This document shows positions 32,209 to 44,384 of a stretch of DNA of 64,000 nucleotides, in pieces. Under the pieces are notes generated by a model. The model was not told where the DNA came from. It did no database searches and saw only the letters and a program-made list of their open reading frames with translations. The position numbers and the translations under genes are program-made. The stretch covers positions 28,463,986 to 28,527,985 of the forward strand of contig CAIIXF020000004.1 in assembly GCA_903813345.2 (NCBI GenBank), in the 5' to 3' direction. The stretch's first letter is position 1. Each line of letters starts with the position of its first letter. Source of the DNA: Owenia fusiformis (lineage: Eukaryota > Annelida > Polychaeta > Sabellida > Oweniidae).

Positions 32209-33648
32209 CGAGGGTTGTCCAAAAAGTCTTGAAATTTTTGCTCTCATTTCATCAATTTTTTATTCTTTTGGCATCATATTTCACATGGATGATCTTTGAA
32301 CATTTGTTATTCACTTTGTAAAGTTTGAAGGAATTACACTGCATGGTTTTATTTTCATGAACATTGCAAGAGTATGAGTTTTGCCCCATCAGGGCACTTT
32401 TAAGGAGGCTAAAATAAAGAAAAAATTATCCAAAATTTTGAATTTAGGAGCACATCCTATGCATCGAATGGTTTATTCATTTTTGAGGTTACATAATAAT
32501 CAACATTATTATTTTAATAAAGGAGCACATAGTCCCATTACATTCATAATTTTTCAAAATATTCTCCGTGGTGAAGGACACATTTCTGGTGTCTTTTCAC
32601 CCAGTCTAGGTAGGCTCCAGTGAAATCCTCTCGGGACAGTTTCATGAAGTGTGCTTTGACCACATTCTTCAGATCATCAAAATCATCAAACCGTGTTCCC
32701 CTCAGAGTGTCCTTTAAACCTTTGAAGAGATAGAAGTCACTAGGGGCATTGTCAGGCGAGTAAGGTGCATGCTTGAGAACCTCGAAGCCAAGGGTCGCAA
32801 GAAGTTCCTGAACCTTCTGTGAGGCGTGTGCAGGTGCATTGTCCTGGTGGAATATTACACCCTCAGACAGCTTGCTGCTTCTCTTCTTTTGAAGGGCTCT
32901 CATTAAATCCCTCCTCAGCACCTGGAGATATAATATTATAAAAGGTTTACACAAAATTTAATACACATTTAATATAAAGTAAGCTAATATGATAAGCCAA
33001 TAAAGTAATAACTGTCAATTACCTTGGAATAATATTCCTTGTTGACTGTTTGACCATGCGGCACATAGTGGCAAAGGATCACCCTGTGCTTCCTCTGCCA
33101 TCTCCATAGGGTTGGTGTACTTTGTGTATATTGTTTGTACACTTTTGCCATACTTGCATGAGTTTGTGTGGGTGTTAACCCTTGCGCAGCATGATATTGC
33201 GCTATTGCCCGCAATGATTTCGAATCTGTTACCAAAATGGCTGCCATTTTAACAAATTGTTGAAGCTGTGTCTCTGGTTCAAATGTCTCAATTGCTCCTT
33301 CAAGTATGTCAGAAACACTATGACATCATAATATAATACAATACCATTTTGTCATTCAGGGATGTTTCAAGAAGATTTATTGGTGCATTGAATTCAATAA
33401 GTCAATGTTTTATTTGTTTTTAATAACCAATGTGTGTAAAGGTGATATAATAAATAAGACCTGCCCCGACCCCCTTATCTCTGGGATGCTATAGCAACAA
33501 TATCACACAATATAACGTACGCATTATTATGATGTTTTTGTATATGAAGGATGGATTACTGCCAGACATACATACCAAGTTTCAGCAAGAATAGATAAAA
33601 TTTGATGAAATGAGAACAAAAATTTCAAGACTTTTTGGACAACCCTCG
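32209..33648 (-). mobile_element. Mariner B (1.44 kb), inserted into mariner A
   Basis: Terminal inverted repeats of about 48 bp (CGAGGGTTGTCCAAAAAGTC at 32209; the reverse complement ends at 33648), flanked by TA at 32207-32208 and 33649-33650. It sits inside the right terminal repeat of mariner A, whose sequence resumes right after it. It carries an internally deleted transposase gene and depends on another copy for movement. Confidence 0.93.
32544..33247 (-). CDS. Mariner B transposase, internally deleted, two exons
   Basis: Exon 1 is 33247-33023 and exon 2 is 32921-32544. The intron 33022-32922 starts GTAATT and ends CTCCAG. Both exons are in phase 0 and together give about 200 residues without a stop. 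Exon 1 has an N-terminal DNA-binding remnant (SLRAIAQYHAAQGL, TLWRW) joined to VILCHYVPHGQTVNKEYYSK; the region with the first catalytic Asp is missing. Exon 2 keeps FHQDNAPAHAS and APYSPDNAPSDFYLF, with 34 residues between the two catalytic Asp. It could bind ends but not catalyse. Confidence 0.88.
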
Positions 33649-33741
33649 TATATGGGGTGGTTCTGGCCAAATGTGAGCAATATTCATAAAGTATTAAGAT
33701 TTTTTAGAGCAAATGGTTCTGAAATTTTGGATCAACCCTCG

Positions 33742-34914
33742 TATAATACTTATTATTTACCTACGATCTCTAATGTTCCCTTGTCTACTCCCTTCAACGA
33801 CATCACCCCATCTCAAATCTTTAGTGTTCCTTGACTCCCCTCATCCCAAAAATCTGGAACGGTTCCACCATATTTAATTCTGCAGTGAACTTGCTGAAGT
33901 TGTCCCGAACACCTCAGAGGCCTTGATCATTTCTAATTCCTCTGCAGAGACAGGCCTAGACTCATTTGGCCTATTTGCTTTTCCTTGCTGTTTTTGTTCA
34001 GCTGAAAGTGTGTCTGCTTTTACTGAATTCCCGGTCAGTTCTCAGCGATTTAGCATAGTCTCTACTTCGTAAATGGCGTTTGATACTTGCAAATTGACTC
34101 CTTAAAGTTGCACATCATTATTACACATACGCCATCTTTTGATCAACAATAATAAAAAGTTAATCTATATTGAGCAGTTGTATATCGAGTTGAGGAGTTG
34201 TATACGCTATCCAGGAGTTGTATATCGTTTTCAATAGTTTATCCATATATGAGTGTTGGTTTTATATGGCAGTTATACAATGCTATTATACAATCATATA
34301 AAGCACTTTGGATCTGGACATACTAAATGCGAGCAAATATAATATATCCATCCCACTCCCAGGAATTTTTCAGTAATGCAAGTTTTAAGTCCCAAGAATA
34401 TTAATTTTGCAATTAGGTCACTGGTAGACATCTCCTGAACAGTACATTTATAAGCAGTTCAGACTGATTAAGAGTCTGGAGGATAAACACGTCTTGAACA
34501 GTATATTCATAAACAGTTCTTGTTCTAAAATAACAAAAGTTTATTGTTACAATTCCATTGTATTGAACTAAATGAATAAACGAAAATGGTGAATATAAAT
34601 TGTGCTTTTAAAGTATAAGCCTATCTTGTCATTTGAAAAAGGTATCATCAAGAATGGACGATCATGCACAGGTACTCATACAAGAACCTCTATATCTTAT
34701 TGGCGATAAAAATGGGCTGTATTCATTTTGGGCTGTATTCATTTTGGGTCACCCTGTACAAAGTATGTTAATAACAATTTATGTGGCAGTAATTATAAAA
34801 CAACATTCACAAAGCTTTTAAGAGCTCAAAAAGTTACATTTATTGCTTTAAAGACAGAAGAGCTCTTCGTTGTGAGGTTGTAACATTTTATCACATTAAA
34901 CCTTGTTTTTTCAG
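33742..34914. other. Unassigned; possible decayed coding fragment
   Basis: On the minus strand near 34080-33883 a frame reads LSAEQKQQGKANRPNE, PVSAEELEMIKASEVFG, with one stop upstream. It looks like an eroded protein but I cannot name it. About three copies of a 24-bp unit (GAGTTGTATATCG type) occur near 34170-34240. Confidence 0.25.
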
Positions 34915-36891
34915 GTCTGGAATCTCAACATGCATTATTGACAAAATTCTATCTTATGAAGGTCCCATAAACTTTGATCTGATTGAGAACAAGACGGCTT
35001 TAAAGGTGCTTATAGGGGCAAGTGAATTGCTGAATTTTAAGGTAAATTTTCTCAAGATTAATTCAATTGACTCAAAAATGCAATTTTGTTAATTCTTCAA
35101 TATTTTTCCAATTTTGGAAAATCCTCTTGATTTTATGTACTTCTTATTTTGCATTCAGTATTTAGAGAAATCTTAAAATTATAAATTATACTACAATCTT
35201 GATAATAATGGTTTATTAAGCTCTTGTAAACATTCACTTGATTGACAAAATGGACTATTATAGAACTTCTTAACCCTTCAACGGTTACGCTCAAGAGAAT
35301 TACATCTAAATGATGTAGAAGCTGAACTCCGAAATTTGTCTGGTGATGAATTGGACATAGTTGTAGTGGATGAACAGATCTCAATACTGTTACTGAAATG
35401 TATAGAAATTAAATAATCATATTAATCATATAATTAAATCTTTCAACACATTAAAAATTTAATATATTTATTATTATTTATAATTTTAGCTGGAAATGTA
35501 GAAATTGGTGAAGATGTTGATCAAGATACAAGTAATAGCCCCCAAGATTCGATGTCAAATTTGAGTGGTAATGTTATATTAATTATTATTTATATATTAA
35601 TTATTCATAGTTTTACACTATTTCAATATTGATATAATCATGGGCTCTATCAAAAACATGAAACTAGAAAATGATAACTCAGCAGAGTAGCAAATCCCAA
35701 CGAACAATATACCAATTACCAAATTCCAATCAGTTATACTCATTACTCTGGTTTGGATTGAAAAGTGTAGATTTCGGAATAGCCGATTCCTGCAAGGCAG
35801 CCATTTTGAATTTTCTGAGAAATAATACCATAATTGTGATTGTTTCTAAAATTCCTTCAATTTGAGTATAATATAGCCATACTTTGAAGGGATCGAAAAA
35901 TTATTGCAAAATCCAACATTAGGCGGCCCTTTTGAATTTAAGAGGCCCGAATCAGAAAAAAGATACAATATTTTCAATGTACTCTAAATTGCCTTTCATT
36001 TGAGTATAATAAAGCTATACTTCAGAAAGATATCAAAATTAACTAAAATTTATGTTTTCCCCCTACATGAGCCCTGGGGGGTCAGTATCAAAAACACAGA
36101 ATGTGAAATAGAACTACCAAAATTTCTAACAAAAATATTTATTACTTTAAAATGAAAATTTTATGATTTTGGCGAAAAAGTCCCGTCATTTTTAAAGCAG
36201 CGGCCATCTTAGAAAAAAAAATTGCGTAAAACTATTTACCAATATACATCTTTCCACCAAATATGAAGAAAATCCGATGGATGGATGGACGGACAGACGG
36301 ATAAACGGATGGACAGACGGACGGACGGATAAACGGATGGACGGACGGACGGCTTCACTATATCCCTACGGAACTTCGTTCGTTGGGTTAATAATTTCAC
36401 TGTTTATAATTTTTTCATTTAACCTTATACTGTACATTCATCCATCTTAGACATACCTTATGAGGTTTTCACCCCCACTGCAAGTCATTTCACCCCCACT
36501 GCAAGTCAGCATGATTTAAGTGATATGGATACCCCATCTGTTCTTCCACATGCCATCCAAACACCCAGTACTTCTGGAAATCATGGTAATTATTTTTGAT
36601 CTATTAATTTTATAAAATTACATTCAATACAATTGAACAGCTATAAAGATATATAAATTTAGCATATTCCAAACTGTACTTTTCTGCTTATATGAAAAAA
36701 TTATATTAAAATATTTTTCAAATATTAAGTAGAATTTTCTCACTTTAGATGAAGCTCGTAGAAAATTCCTTGCAAAGAAAGGAGCGTACTGTCCATCAGG
36801 GTGGGAGCTTACTCATTCAAATGTACCAGGTTTAACAACATCAACACCACATCCTACAAAACATGTACATGTCAGTCATGGTTCTAGTTAA
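34915..36891 (+). CDS. Unrecognised spliced gene, five 3' exons
   Basis: Exons 34915-35041, 35264-35399, 35490-35567, 36451-36585 and 36749-36891 (TAA at 36889-36891) all have AG/GT boundaries, and the reading phase matches at every junction. They give about 205 residues: GISTCIIDKILSYEGPINFD and TALKVLIGASELLNFK; LRSRELHLNDVEAELRNLSG; an acidic Ser-rich link; a short internal repeat (FTPTASHFTPTAS); EARRKFLAKKGAYCPSGWEL; then a His/Thr-rich tail. I know no family match. 5' exons were not found. The stop lies only 14 bp before the 8.2-kb inverted-repeat element, so the original 3' end may have been displaced. Confidence 0.65.
36262..36352. repeat. GGAC/GGAT minisatellite in intron 4
   Basis: Units GGATGGACGGAC and GGATAAACGGAT are followed by CTTCACTATATCCCTACGG. 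A similar GTCCGTCCGTCC piece occurs inverted near 39630-39655, so this is probably the variable end of a dispersed element. Confidence 0.75.
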
Positions 36892-38704
36892 AGAAAAAGA
36901 GGTATACTGGATGAGCTCAGACCAATTTTTAGCTTACGGTATTGCATTTTTCGAATTATGTTAATTATATGTAGTATATCACTTCTCATTGATTTTGAAA
37001 ATAATAGGGTCTAGTTTTTCAGCCTCTTCGAATTATTGCCATTTATACCCCCCTGGCTACTTTTATGAGGGGGTACTAGAATAAGCATTAATAATCTCTG
37101 TCATATCCCTCCAATCACATTTATATTTCTAGGGATCATGTATCTATGTATAACTAGTTGCCATGACAAATCTAATCATGATTGGTCAAGTGATTGCCAT
37201 GGCAACACAACTTAAGTGCGAAAAACTGTAAATATTTCAAATAAATCCCTCAGATCTTTAAAAGGTAAATGGCTGCTTATCTCTTCAGATTGGACCAACT
37301 GACATAAAGTTGACTTTAAAAACATATTTAAGGAGTTATCAATAGGACAACATAATAAAAATGATAAGGTAAATGAAATCTACGACTCTAGTCCGTAGTC
37401 ATATTTTGTCACTACCATTCACAATACTCAAAAGTGGGCGTGGCACTTTCAGGTAACAATCTTAAGTAACTTCTGTTATCTACCTTCTATCACATTCATA
37501 CTTTCAGGGAGTATGTATGTGCATGTAGTTAATTGATACAGCAGGTTTGATCATGTTTGGTGAAATCGTTGCCATAGCATCACAACTTATGTGCAAAAAA
37601 GTGCAAACATTTTGATAGATCCACCACCAATGATTTCATATTGCACAGTAAGAAAACATATTTAGGTCGTTGTTTATAAGTAAGCATGGTTGAAATCATC
37701 TGTAAGTCAATGTTACCATCTCAAGATTGATTTTTAATGTTAACAACTGTGTATAGTGGGCGTGGTACATTCAGGTAACAAAAACCAACCATCTTATTTA
37801 ATAAGGCACTATCAGTATCAACTATATCAACACAGTTAACACGTGTACATATAAGATATTCCATTTAGGTAAGTTAGAACACAATTGATAAAATGATTGA
37901 TTTTTCAAAACTTTATTGCTGTAATGATGTCAACATCCATAATCTAAGAATTGATGTTATTAACTAAATAAGATGTAAAAATTTTTTTTTTTTTTGTATC
38001 AAATTTAGCAATTATGACTAACAAAACGTTAATAACGTTTCTTTTTCATATTGAACGTTTAAAAGTATTTATATACCTAATAAATGGAAAATGCTAATTA
38101 TATTCACTTACATATTACACTGTGGCTAGTCGATCTATGTGGATGCAGTCAGGCACATGTAATATTTCGTGAGTACCCGCCTCTGTACTTTTCAATGGAA
38201 GAATTTTGCACTTCTGTTTAAATAATCTATATTTACTCATCCGTGTATATCATACTTCATTGAAATAGAAAACCAAAGCTACGCTATAAACACACATTCT
38301 CTGATATTTTTACGAAGAATAGATAACTCAAACGAGTTCACTCGACCAGTTTTATCATCTCGCTCATAGTTGGGAGAAGGTATGTATAATTTGCCATAGG
38401 TTTTCCTTGTAATGGGGAATAAAAAATTCAAGTAATATAATTATTTCACAAACACAAATATGTCTGTGTGAAGTAAAATACAAATACAATGCGTCCTATA
38501 ATATTTTTGGGGTTATGTTATGAAATATCCGCTTTAAAAAGCAATTTAATTATGATGTATCATGTGGATTAGTAGACGTTCTGATTGGATTCATTGAACA
38601 GACTGGCTAGGTTTGAATTGAATCATTTTGAATGTGTGTATTTTTAATATTTTAATCCACGGTGTCCAAAAACAATAATAACGCTATATTGGTAATTGGG
38701 AAGA

Positions 38705-38899
38705 TTCCACTTACCACGATTTCAAAAAATTGTAAATAAATAATATTATTCTTGAATTATGGTCATTTGTTTCAAGGAATCTGGAGGCTCGTTCAGCTGA
38801 GCTGACAAAATCAATGGATGGTCCATCTGTTGGCTGCTCATTGTCACTTTCAAGGAATGTAAATGGCTCTGAAACTTGTAGCCTTGCCCAAGTCGGCAT
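38705..38899 (-). CDS. Possible first exon of unknown gene
   Basis: ATG at 38899 begins MPTWARLQVSEPFTFLESD and continues acidic and protein-like through FVSSAERASRFLETNDHN. The frame reaches a donor-like GTAAGT near 38696. No second exon was identified on the minus strand. It may be the start of a cargo gene of the surrounding element. Confidence 0.3.
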
Positions 38900-39764
38900 T
38901 TATTTACTCATCTGATCTTGAATTATTACCACCTTGTACAATCCAAAGCATCATCGCTGATATTATGCTAAGTTATTCAGCGGTTCCGAGATTCCCATAA
39001 TACCTTATAGGCTACCTAAGGGTATCGCAAAACCATATTGATTGACAATATGGACATGGACACAACGTGTGACTCCAGGCTGATTGACCAATCAAAACGT
39101 TATCAGGTTGACCTGCATAAAAAGCAAACTACCCGTCTAGGACTTGAAATTCAATGATTTGATCGAGTGTTTCTTGAGAGTTACAATATATTATGTTATT
39201 AAATGTACATTGGAATGTAAGCAGTCATTAATACTCGTCTAAATGAAATCATGCAGTTCAATGTTGAAATCAAAACTGAATTCGTGATGGAAATGCACGA
39301 AGACCTAGTCCGACAATGTAGGGCCGTCGTTAATTTGTCAAATTTTACCGACAAAAACATTGGGTCGGTAAAGCACGTGGCTTTCTCTTGGGTACAAGGC
39401 GGTCATAATAGAAATCAAGATAAGTAAAAGAGACCGACTTTGGCAAGGCTATGAAACTTGATTTGTGGGTATTCCAGTGGGTCGATGGGTCTTTTGCCCT
39501 GAATTCACTTCATTGGCGTACCTAATTTCAATATTTTCATTGTCATCATTACATGTTATGGACCCGTTTTTCAAATTAACAGTATTAGCGATAAAACCAT
39601 GGTTTTTGAGCCTATGGGATCGACCAGGCGTCCGTCCATTGGTCCGTCCGTCCATTGGATTAGAACTGCTATTCGGATTGAGTCATTTTCACATTCATTT
39701 TATGCATATCCATAATGAATATTTGACCTATAATCGCCATTTCCCAAGTTCGGCCGGTTTCCGA

Positions 39765-40310
39765 GAAATTGCTGATTTTTAAATTTCTAGAAAAATCGAT
39801 CTGATGATAGCCTTATAGAAAGTCAAGAGAAGTGAAGAAAAGATTGAAAAAATACCAGTCCAGTCCATTTCCAGGTAGAAGTCCAGGTCTAGGTCCAAGT
39901 CAAGGTCCAGTTCAGGTCCAAGTCCAGATCTAGGTCTAATCAGGTTTAATCTAGGTCAAAGGTCAAGAACTAGGTCAAATCCAGTACTTTGTCATTTTTT
40001 CAATTTTCTCAGTCGTCCTTTAATATTTTTGCTCCGTTTTTTTAATCATGTTCCTTTCAAAAAAGCTAATCCTACAGGCAAGTTGTTTTTGATCACTCTT
40101 ACCGTTTTTGAGATATGGCATCCGAAAAGTAGGTCACAATAAAAAAAGTTCTTGGAATTCAATGTACGAGCTATGAAATATGTGAAGAATTGTCCAAGGA
40201 ATCCGAATCTGCAAACAAGATTTTGATCTGACTTCGGAAGTTATGGCATTTTGAAATCTCAAAAATCACTATTTTGGTATCCCATGTTAAGTCAAAGGGG
40301 CTTGAGAAAA
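39765..40310. repeat. R1 family copy with its own minisatellite
   Basis: 39765-39855 matches 1190-1262 (AAAAATCGATCTGATG, AGAAAGTCAAGAG), and 40085-40290 matches the CCGAAAAGTAGGTCA and GAATCCGAATCTGCAAAC blocks of 910-1200. Between them, 39855-39985 is a degenerate array of AGGTCCAAGTCC-type units. In the first copy the same site carries the TCCTATCC array. Confidence 0.8.
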
Positions 40311-41194
40311 TTATCAATTGTAACAACACAACACTAGATACAGCTTGGATGCAGCCAACTTAATAAGAATCAACCAACAACAAAGGACTCATCTTTTATT
40401 GATCTCATATTTACCAATACTTTTGTTTGAAAATCAGGATATACATTCCTCTGAAGGTTCTACACTGTGTGAGCACAGGACCGTGGGTCCTTTATTTCAT
40501 CTGTAATGGCATTTTCCAGTTGATGGGTTTATATATAGTATTTTCAATTTTTCATGAGTGTGTCTTTAGACTACTTGTAATGGGGTTGCTAATTACTTTA
40601 CTGAATGAGGAATGTTTATCCAAACAATGGATACAAAGAAAATCTGGCCAGTTGTCCATCAGTAAATAAATCATCATGATAAAAGTATAATTTATTAAAG
40701 CATCCATTTGTTACCGTTCTGAATCCAAATGATACATAGGTACATCCATTTTATACATATATGTTGACGTTTACGAAATGTTTTTCAAATATCTTCCCTA
40801 TAACAGGAATATGGTAGCTGAAACTTTCACACATTGTCATACTATGTATATTGAATATGTATGCAAGATTTCAAGTCACAATGTTAAGTAGAAACTCTGA
40901 GATCACTTACCTTGATTTGCTGTCATATTTTTGCAATGATCCCATTCCCTATAATGTACGCGAGTACCCACGAAACATTACATATAAATGACTGCATCCA
41001 CATAGATCGACTAGCCACAGTGTATTATGTAATACTGTGTTTCTTGATTGATGAATTTTTACATATTTTTCCTTCTGTGCAAATTGTATAGAAGCACCCA
41101 TAGGTGACATAACAGATTGAGGTTATTGCAGATCTTATTGAAGAGCTGAAAGGTGCAGGTTAGTGATTTTGATAGGTGCAGGTAAGTGATTAAT

Positions 41195-41990
41195 TCAGGT
41201 AAATGATAAAACAGACACCAAAGTAATCCTCCATACTATCTATTCTGCTGGACCCTCTGAAAAACCACTAGTTGTTCGTTCTGTTGATACAGATGTTTTC
41301 CTAGTCCTGATGAAATATTCGAGTCACAAGTTGGAACAAGTGACAAAAGGCGAATTCTAGATATACATGCAATTGCAGCATCCCTTTCATCTGACCTCTG
41401 TGAGGCCATTCCAGGATTCCATGCGTTTAGTGGTTGTGACCCAACCAGTGACTTTGTTCGCAAAGGCAAACTCCTACCGCTGCACCTCATGAAAAGTGAG
41501 AAAGTATTCCTGCACCTGTTCATTTCTCTAGGAACAACTTTAGAGTTAACCAAAGAACAGATGGATAAGCTTGAACATTTCGTATGTCTTATGTATGACA
41601 AAAAACTAAGCTAAGGAATATTAACAAGTAACGTTGTTCTCCGTTCCAACAGCGGTACACCCCTAAATCAAATGTGACAATATCATATGAAGGGACAGAC
41701 TTATCCCTTTTGCCACCATGCAAAGATTCCCTAATGCAACATGCACGTCGTGCAAACTACCAAACCTACATATGGAAGTGCTCATATAGCAAAACCAGAT
41801 ATTGAAAATCCCAATGCTCATGGGTGGAAGGAGACCAACAAAGGGCTGCAACCTAGTTGGTCATCTCAGCCCATTATACCAAATGAGCTGATTGACATAC
41901 TTGCTGATCAGATTGCTGCTGAAGCACTTGGTAAAGCAAATGAGAACATCAATGATGCTGATGAGTCCATCAATGCAGCTGATGTATTAA
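41195..41990 (+). pseudogene. Nuclease-like (DTD/GCD family) gene, copy 1, decayed
   Basis: Frames in order read DTKVILHTIYSA, VVRSVDTDVFLVLMKYSSH, then after a frameshift RRILDIHAIAASLSSDLC, AIPGFHAFSGCDPTSDFVRK, LEHFVCLMYD, then after another shift RYTPKSNVTISYEG, LLPPCKDSLMQHARRANYQ, NPNAHGWKETN. The same architecture occurs in the minus-strand gene at 57.5-60.6 kb. The acidic A-D-T, D-T-D and G-C-D motifs resemble the metal-binding layout of PIN/FEN1-type nucleases (inference). At least three frameshifts break it. A donor at 41991 (GTGAGT) is phase-compatible with the acceptor before 45383. Confidence 0.75.
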
Positions 41991-42069
41991 GTGAGTAAAC
42001 TGATTTCTTTGCAGCCTATTAAATCAGTAGTTGCTTATGTTGAAGGCTTTGAGTACAGAAGTCTAAATA

Positions 42070-44008
42070 CCAGGTCGTTCAATAAGTTCTCATAATTTTG
42101 CTCTCATTTTAAGAGTTTTTTATATTTTTCCATGAAAATTTCACAGACGATGCAGAATGTATCTGTGTAACAACCCTGCAAAAATTAAGTTTTAATTCTA
42201 ATGGTCGTGAAAATGGCGGTTGTTATAGTAACATGAAAAATGGGTAGGCGGGGCAGATTATTTGACGTCATAGTGGCATATAATTCAGTTCAACATTGTG
42301 GAGAGTAACAAGTGTTTTAATGTCATGTAGTCCCATTTATCCCATGAAATAGTATGGGGTAAATGTTTCTATTCCTACTTTAAATGCTCAAAATAATGTC
42401 CATTGGATGCGACACACTTTCGATGACGTTCTACCCAATCCTGGAAGATTTTATGGAATCCATCAGGAAATCTAGCTCTGAGAGCATTTTGGACTGCATT
42501 CTGCAAATCTTCTGTCGATGCAAATCGAAAACCTCTCAGCTCATCTTTCATTTGGCCAAACACGCCAAAGTCGCATGGGGCTTCATCAGGTGAATATGGT
42601 GCCTGTGGGAGAACTTCCATTCCGAGTTCTCCTATGGTGTTCAGTACAGCTTCTGCCCGGTGACACGGGGCATTATCCTGATGAAATATTCTTGTCGCCA
42701 ACTCTAGGAGGGGGCGTTTCTTTGAGAAGGCCCGTTTGAGATGCCTCTTGAGAACCTGAAATAGTCAGTAGGATAGGATACTAATGCCTTTAACATTTGT
42801 ACTTAACCATTTTTATAGTTCAAATCTGATTTTAAATTTGATTTGATTTAATGTTTTTACTCTTATATTGATTAATTTATTAATAATGAATAAGCTTACC
42901 ATTGCATAATAGTCCTTGTTTATTCTCTGACCATCAGGAATTGCATGCGTAAGCAGCACCCCAGAGCTATCCAAAAACACAATGAACATCACCTTGCCAT
43001 CATTTTTGGTCAGTTTTGCCAGGGTTGAAATGGGAGTAGGTGAGTTCTTAGTTCTCCAACCACTTGATGCTCTCTTCCCAAGGGGCTCATAATAGCTGAC
43101 GTACACCTCATCGCATGTGATAATTCGTTGAAGAAAACTATCCCCTTCATCTTGGTATCGTCTTAGAAATTCTTGGGAAACCTCAACTCTGCGGGCTCTC
43201 TGGTCACTAGTTAACTCCTTTGGCACCCATTTAGCACACATGAGGTTCATTTTAAGCTTCTCTTTCAGAATGAAGTGTGTTCTACCTATACTAATGTTCA
43301 CATTCTCACTAAGTTCCCGTACAGAGATGCGGCGATCATCATCTAGAACTGTCTTAACTCTTTCAACAGCCTTTGGGTTGGTGACTTTTACCGGTCTGCC
43401 AGTCCGTTTTTCATCCATCACAGATTTTCTTCCCTCTGAACCAAACCTTTGATACCATTGGTATATGGTAGGTGTGCTCATTAACTCCTTTCCATAAATA
43501 TCTTGAACTGCTTTTATTGTTTCTCCTCTTGATTTCTTGGATAACACACAAAATCTTATCACACTACGGATTTGAATTTGAATTTCATCTTGACTTTTCA
43601 CAAGACCACAGTCAGCTGCCATCTTGGGTCTCTCTATTGAAACCTTTTCTGTGATGTCATACCTTTTTATGTGATGTCACAGTAATAACTATACTCAGAA
43701 AAGTTGCATCTTTCACACTGATGTCAAAACCTGTTTCTATGGTTGCAAATCTTTCAGATAAAACATATGACATTTCAAGATGAAATCTAACTACATCCAT
43801 GGATTTTACGATCAAATAAAGTTGCCCCGCCTACCGATTTTTGACGTTACTATAGCAACCGCCATTTCCACAACCATTAGAATTAATACATAATCTTTGC
43901 AGAGTTGTTACACAGATACATTCTGCATCGTCTGTGAAATTTTCATGGAAAAATATAAAAAACTCTTAAAATGAGAGCAAAATTATGAGAACTTATTGAA
44001 CGACCTGG
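42070..44008 (-). mobile_element. Mariner C, complete 1.94-kb element with long TIRs
   Basis: Terminal inverted repeats of about 197 bp (42070-42266 and 43812-44008, first bases CCAGGTCGTTCAATAAG) with few mismatches, flanked by TA at 42068-42069 and 44009-44010. Typical mariner repeats are about 30 bp, so these are unusually long. The transposase gene inside is intact when one intron is removed. It lies within the 8.2-kb inverted-repeat element and is therefore younger than that element. Confidence 0.95.
42375..43622 (-). CDS. Mariner C transposase, intact, two exons
   Basis: Exon 1 is 43622-42900 (241 codons); the intron 42899-42756 starts GTAAGC and ends TTTCAG; exon 2 is 42755-42375 (126 codons plus TAG). 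The 367-residue product compares with about 345 for typical mariners. N-terminal helix-turn-helix: TIYQWYQRFGSEGRKSVMD, then the GRP linker. Catalytic triad: ITCDEVYVSYYEP, FHQDNAPCHRAE and PYSPDEAPCDFGVF, with 34 residues between the last two Asp (DD34D). No stop or frameshift was seen, so it may be active. Without splicing the frame ends about 28 codons into the intron, so the full enzyme needs the intron removed. Confidence 0.95.
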
Positions 44009-44009
44009 T

Positions 44010-44384
44010 AACTGACATATGATGAAACATGTCATTAAGTTACTCGTTCAGTTACCTTTAGATATTAATATGTAGTTAAGATAATTAGTTAAGGACATAA
44101 TGTTGTAAATGTAGTATGTAGCATAGGCATTAGAACTGGATTTGGAAGAAAAGCAATGAACAATGCAAAAATCAATCCAAATGAACTATATATCTATAAA
44201 TCAATACTTACAGTACACAAGCCAAAAATAGTATATTAACAAAGCCATTCATTTATGTTACCATAGCAACCATTTACCATTAACTAATCATTCGAATCAT
44301 GTTGTTTTATAGAAAACACAACTTTATTTTGATTGGTTTAAGTAATTTACTTGTCATTTCGAAATAACTACATATTTTGCATAT
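44010..44384. other. Inner spacer of the 8.2-kb element
   Basis: No gene seen. Contains an X-box-like dyad GTTACCATAGCAAC at 44257-44270. Confidence 0.5.

Larger units (their letters stand above)
31340..33741 (-). mobile_element. Mariner A, decayed, interrupted by mariner B
   Basis: Long imperfect inverted repeats: about 31347-31438 against 32099-32200 share TTTCATTTTGTGTAAAA, ACCAGCA and GACAACAGGGTAGGTGGAG. The right end continues beyond the inserted mariner B, from 33649 to ATCAACCCTCG at 33732-33741, next to TA. The left terminus is eroded. Inside is only the last part of a transposase gene. The element is dead. Confidence 0.85.
38105..41035. repeat. Nested inverted pair inside the 8.2-kb element
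   Basis: About 75 bp at 38105-38180 (ACACTGTGGCTAGTCGATC, ATGTGGATGCAGTCA) is repeated inverted at about 40960-41035. The 2.9 kb between them includes the R1 copy. It may be the ends of a separate nested element. No transposase was seen inside. Confidence 0.65.
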
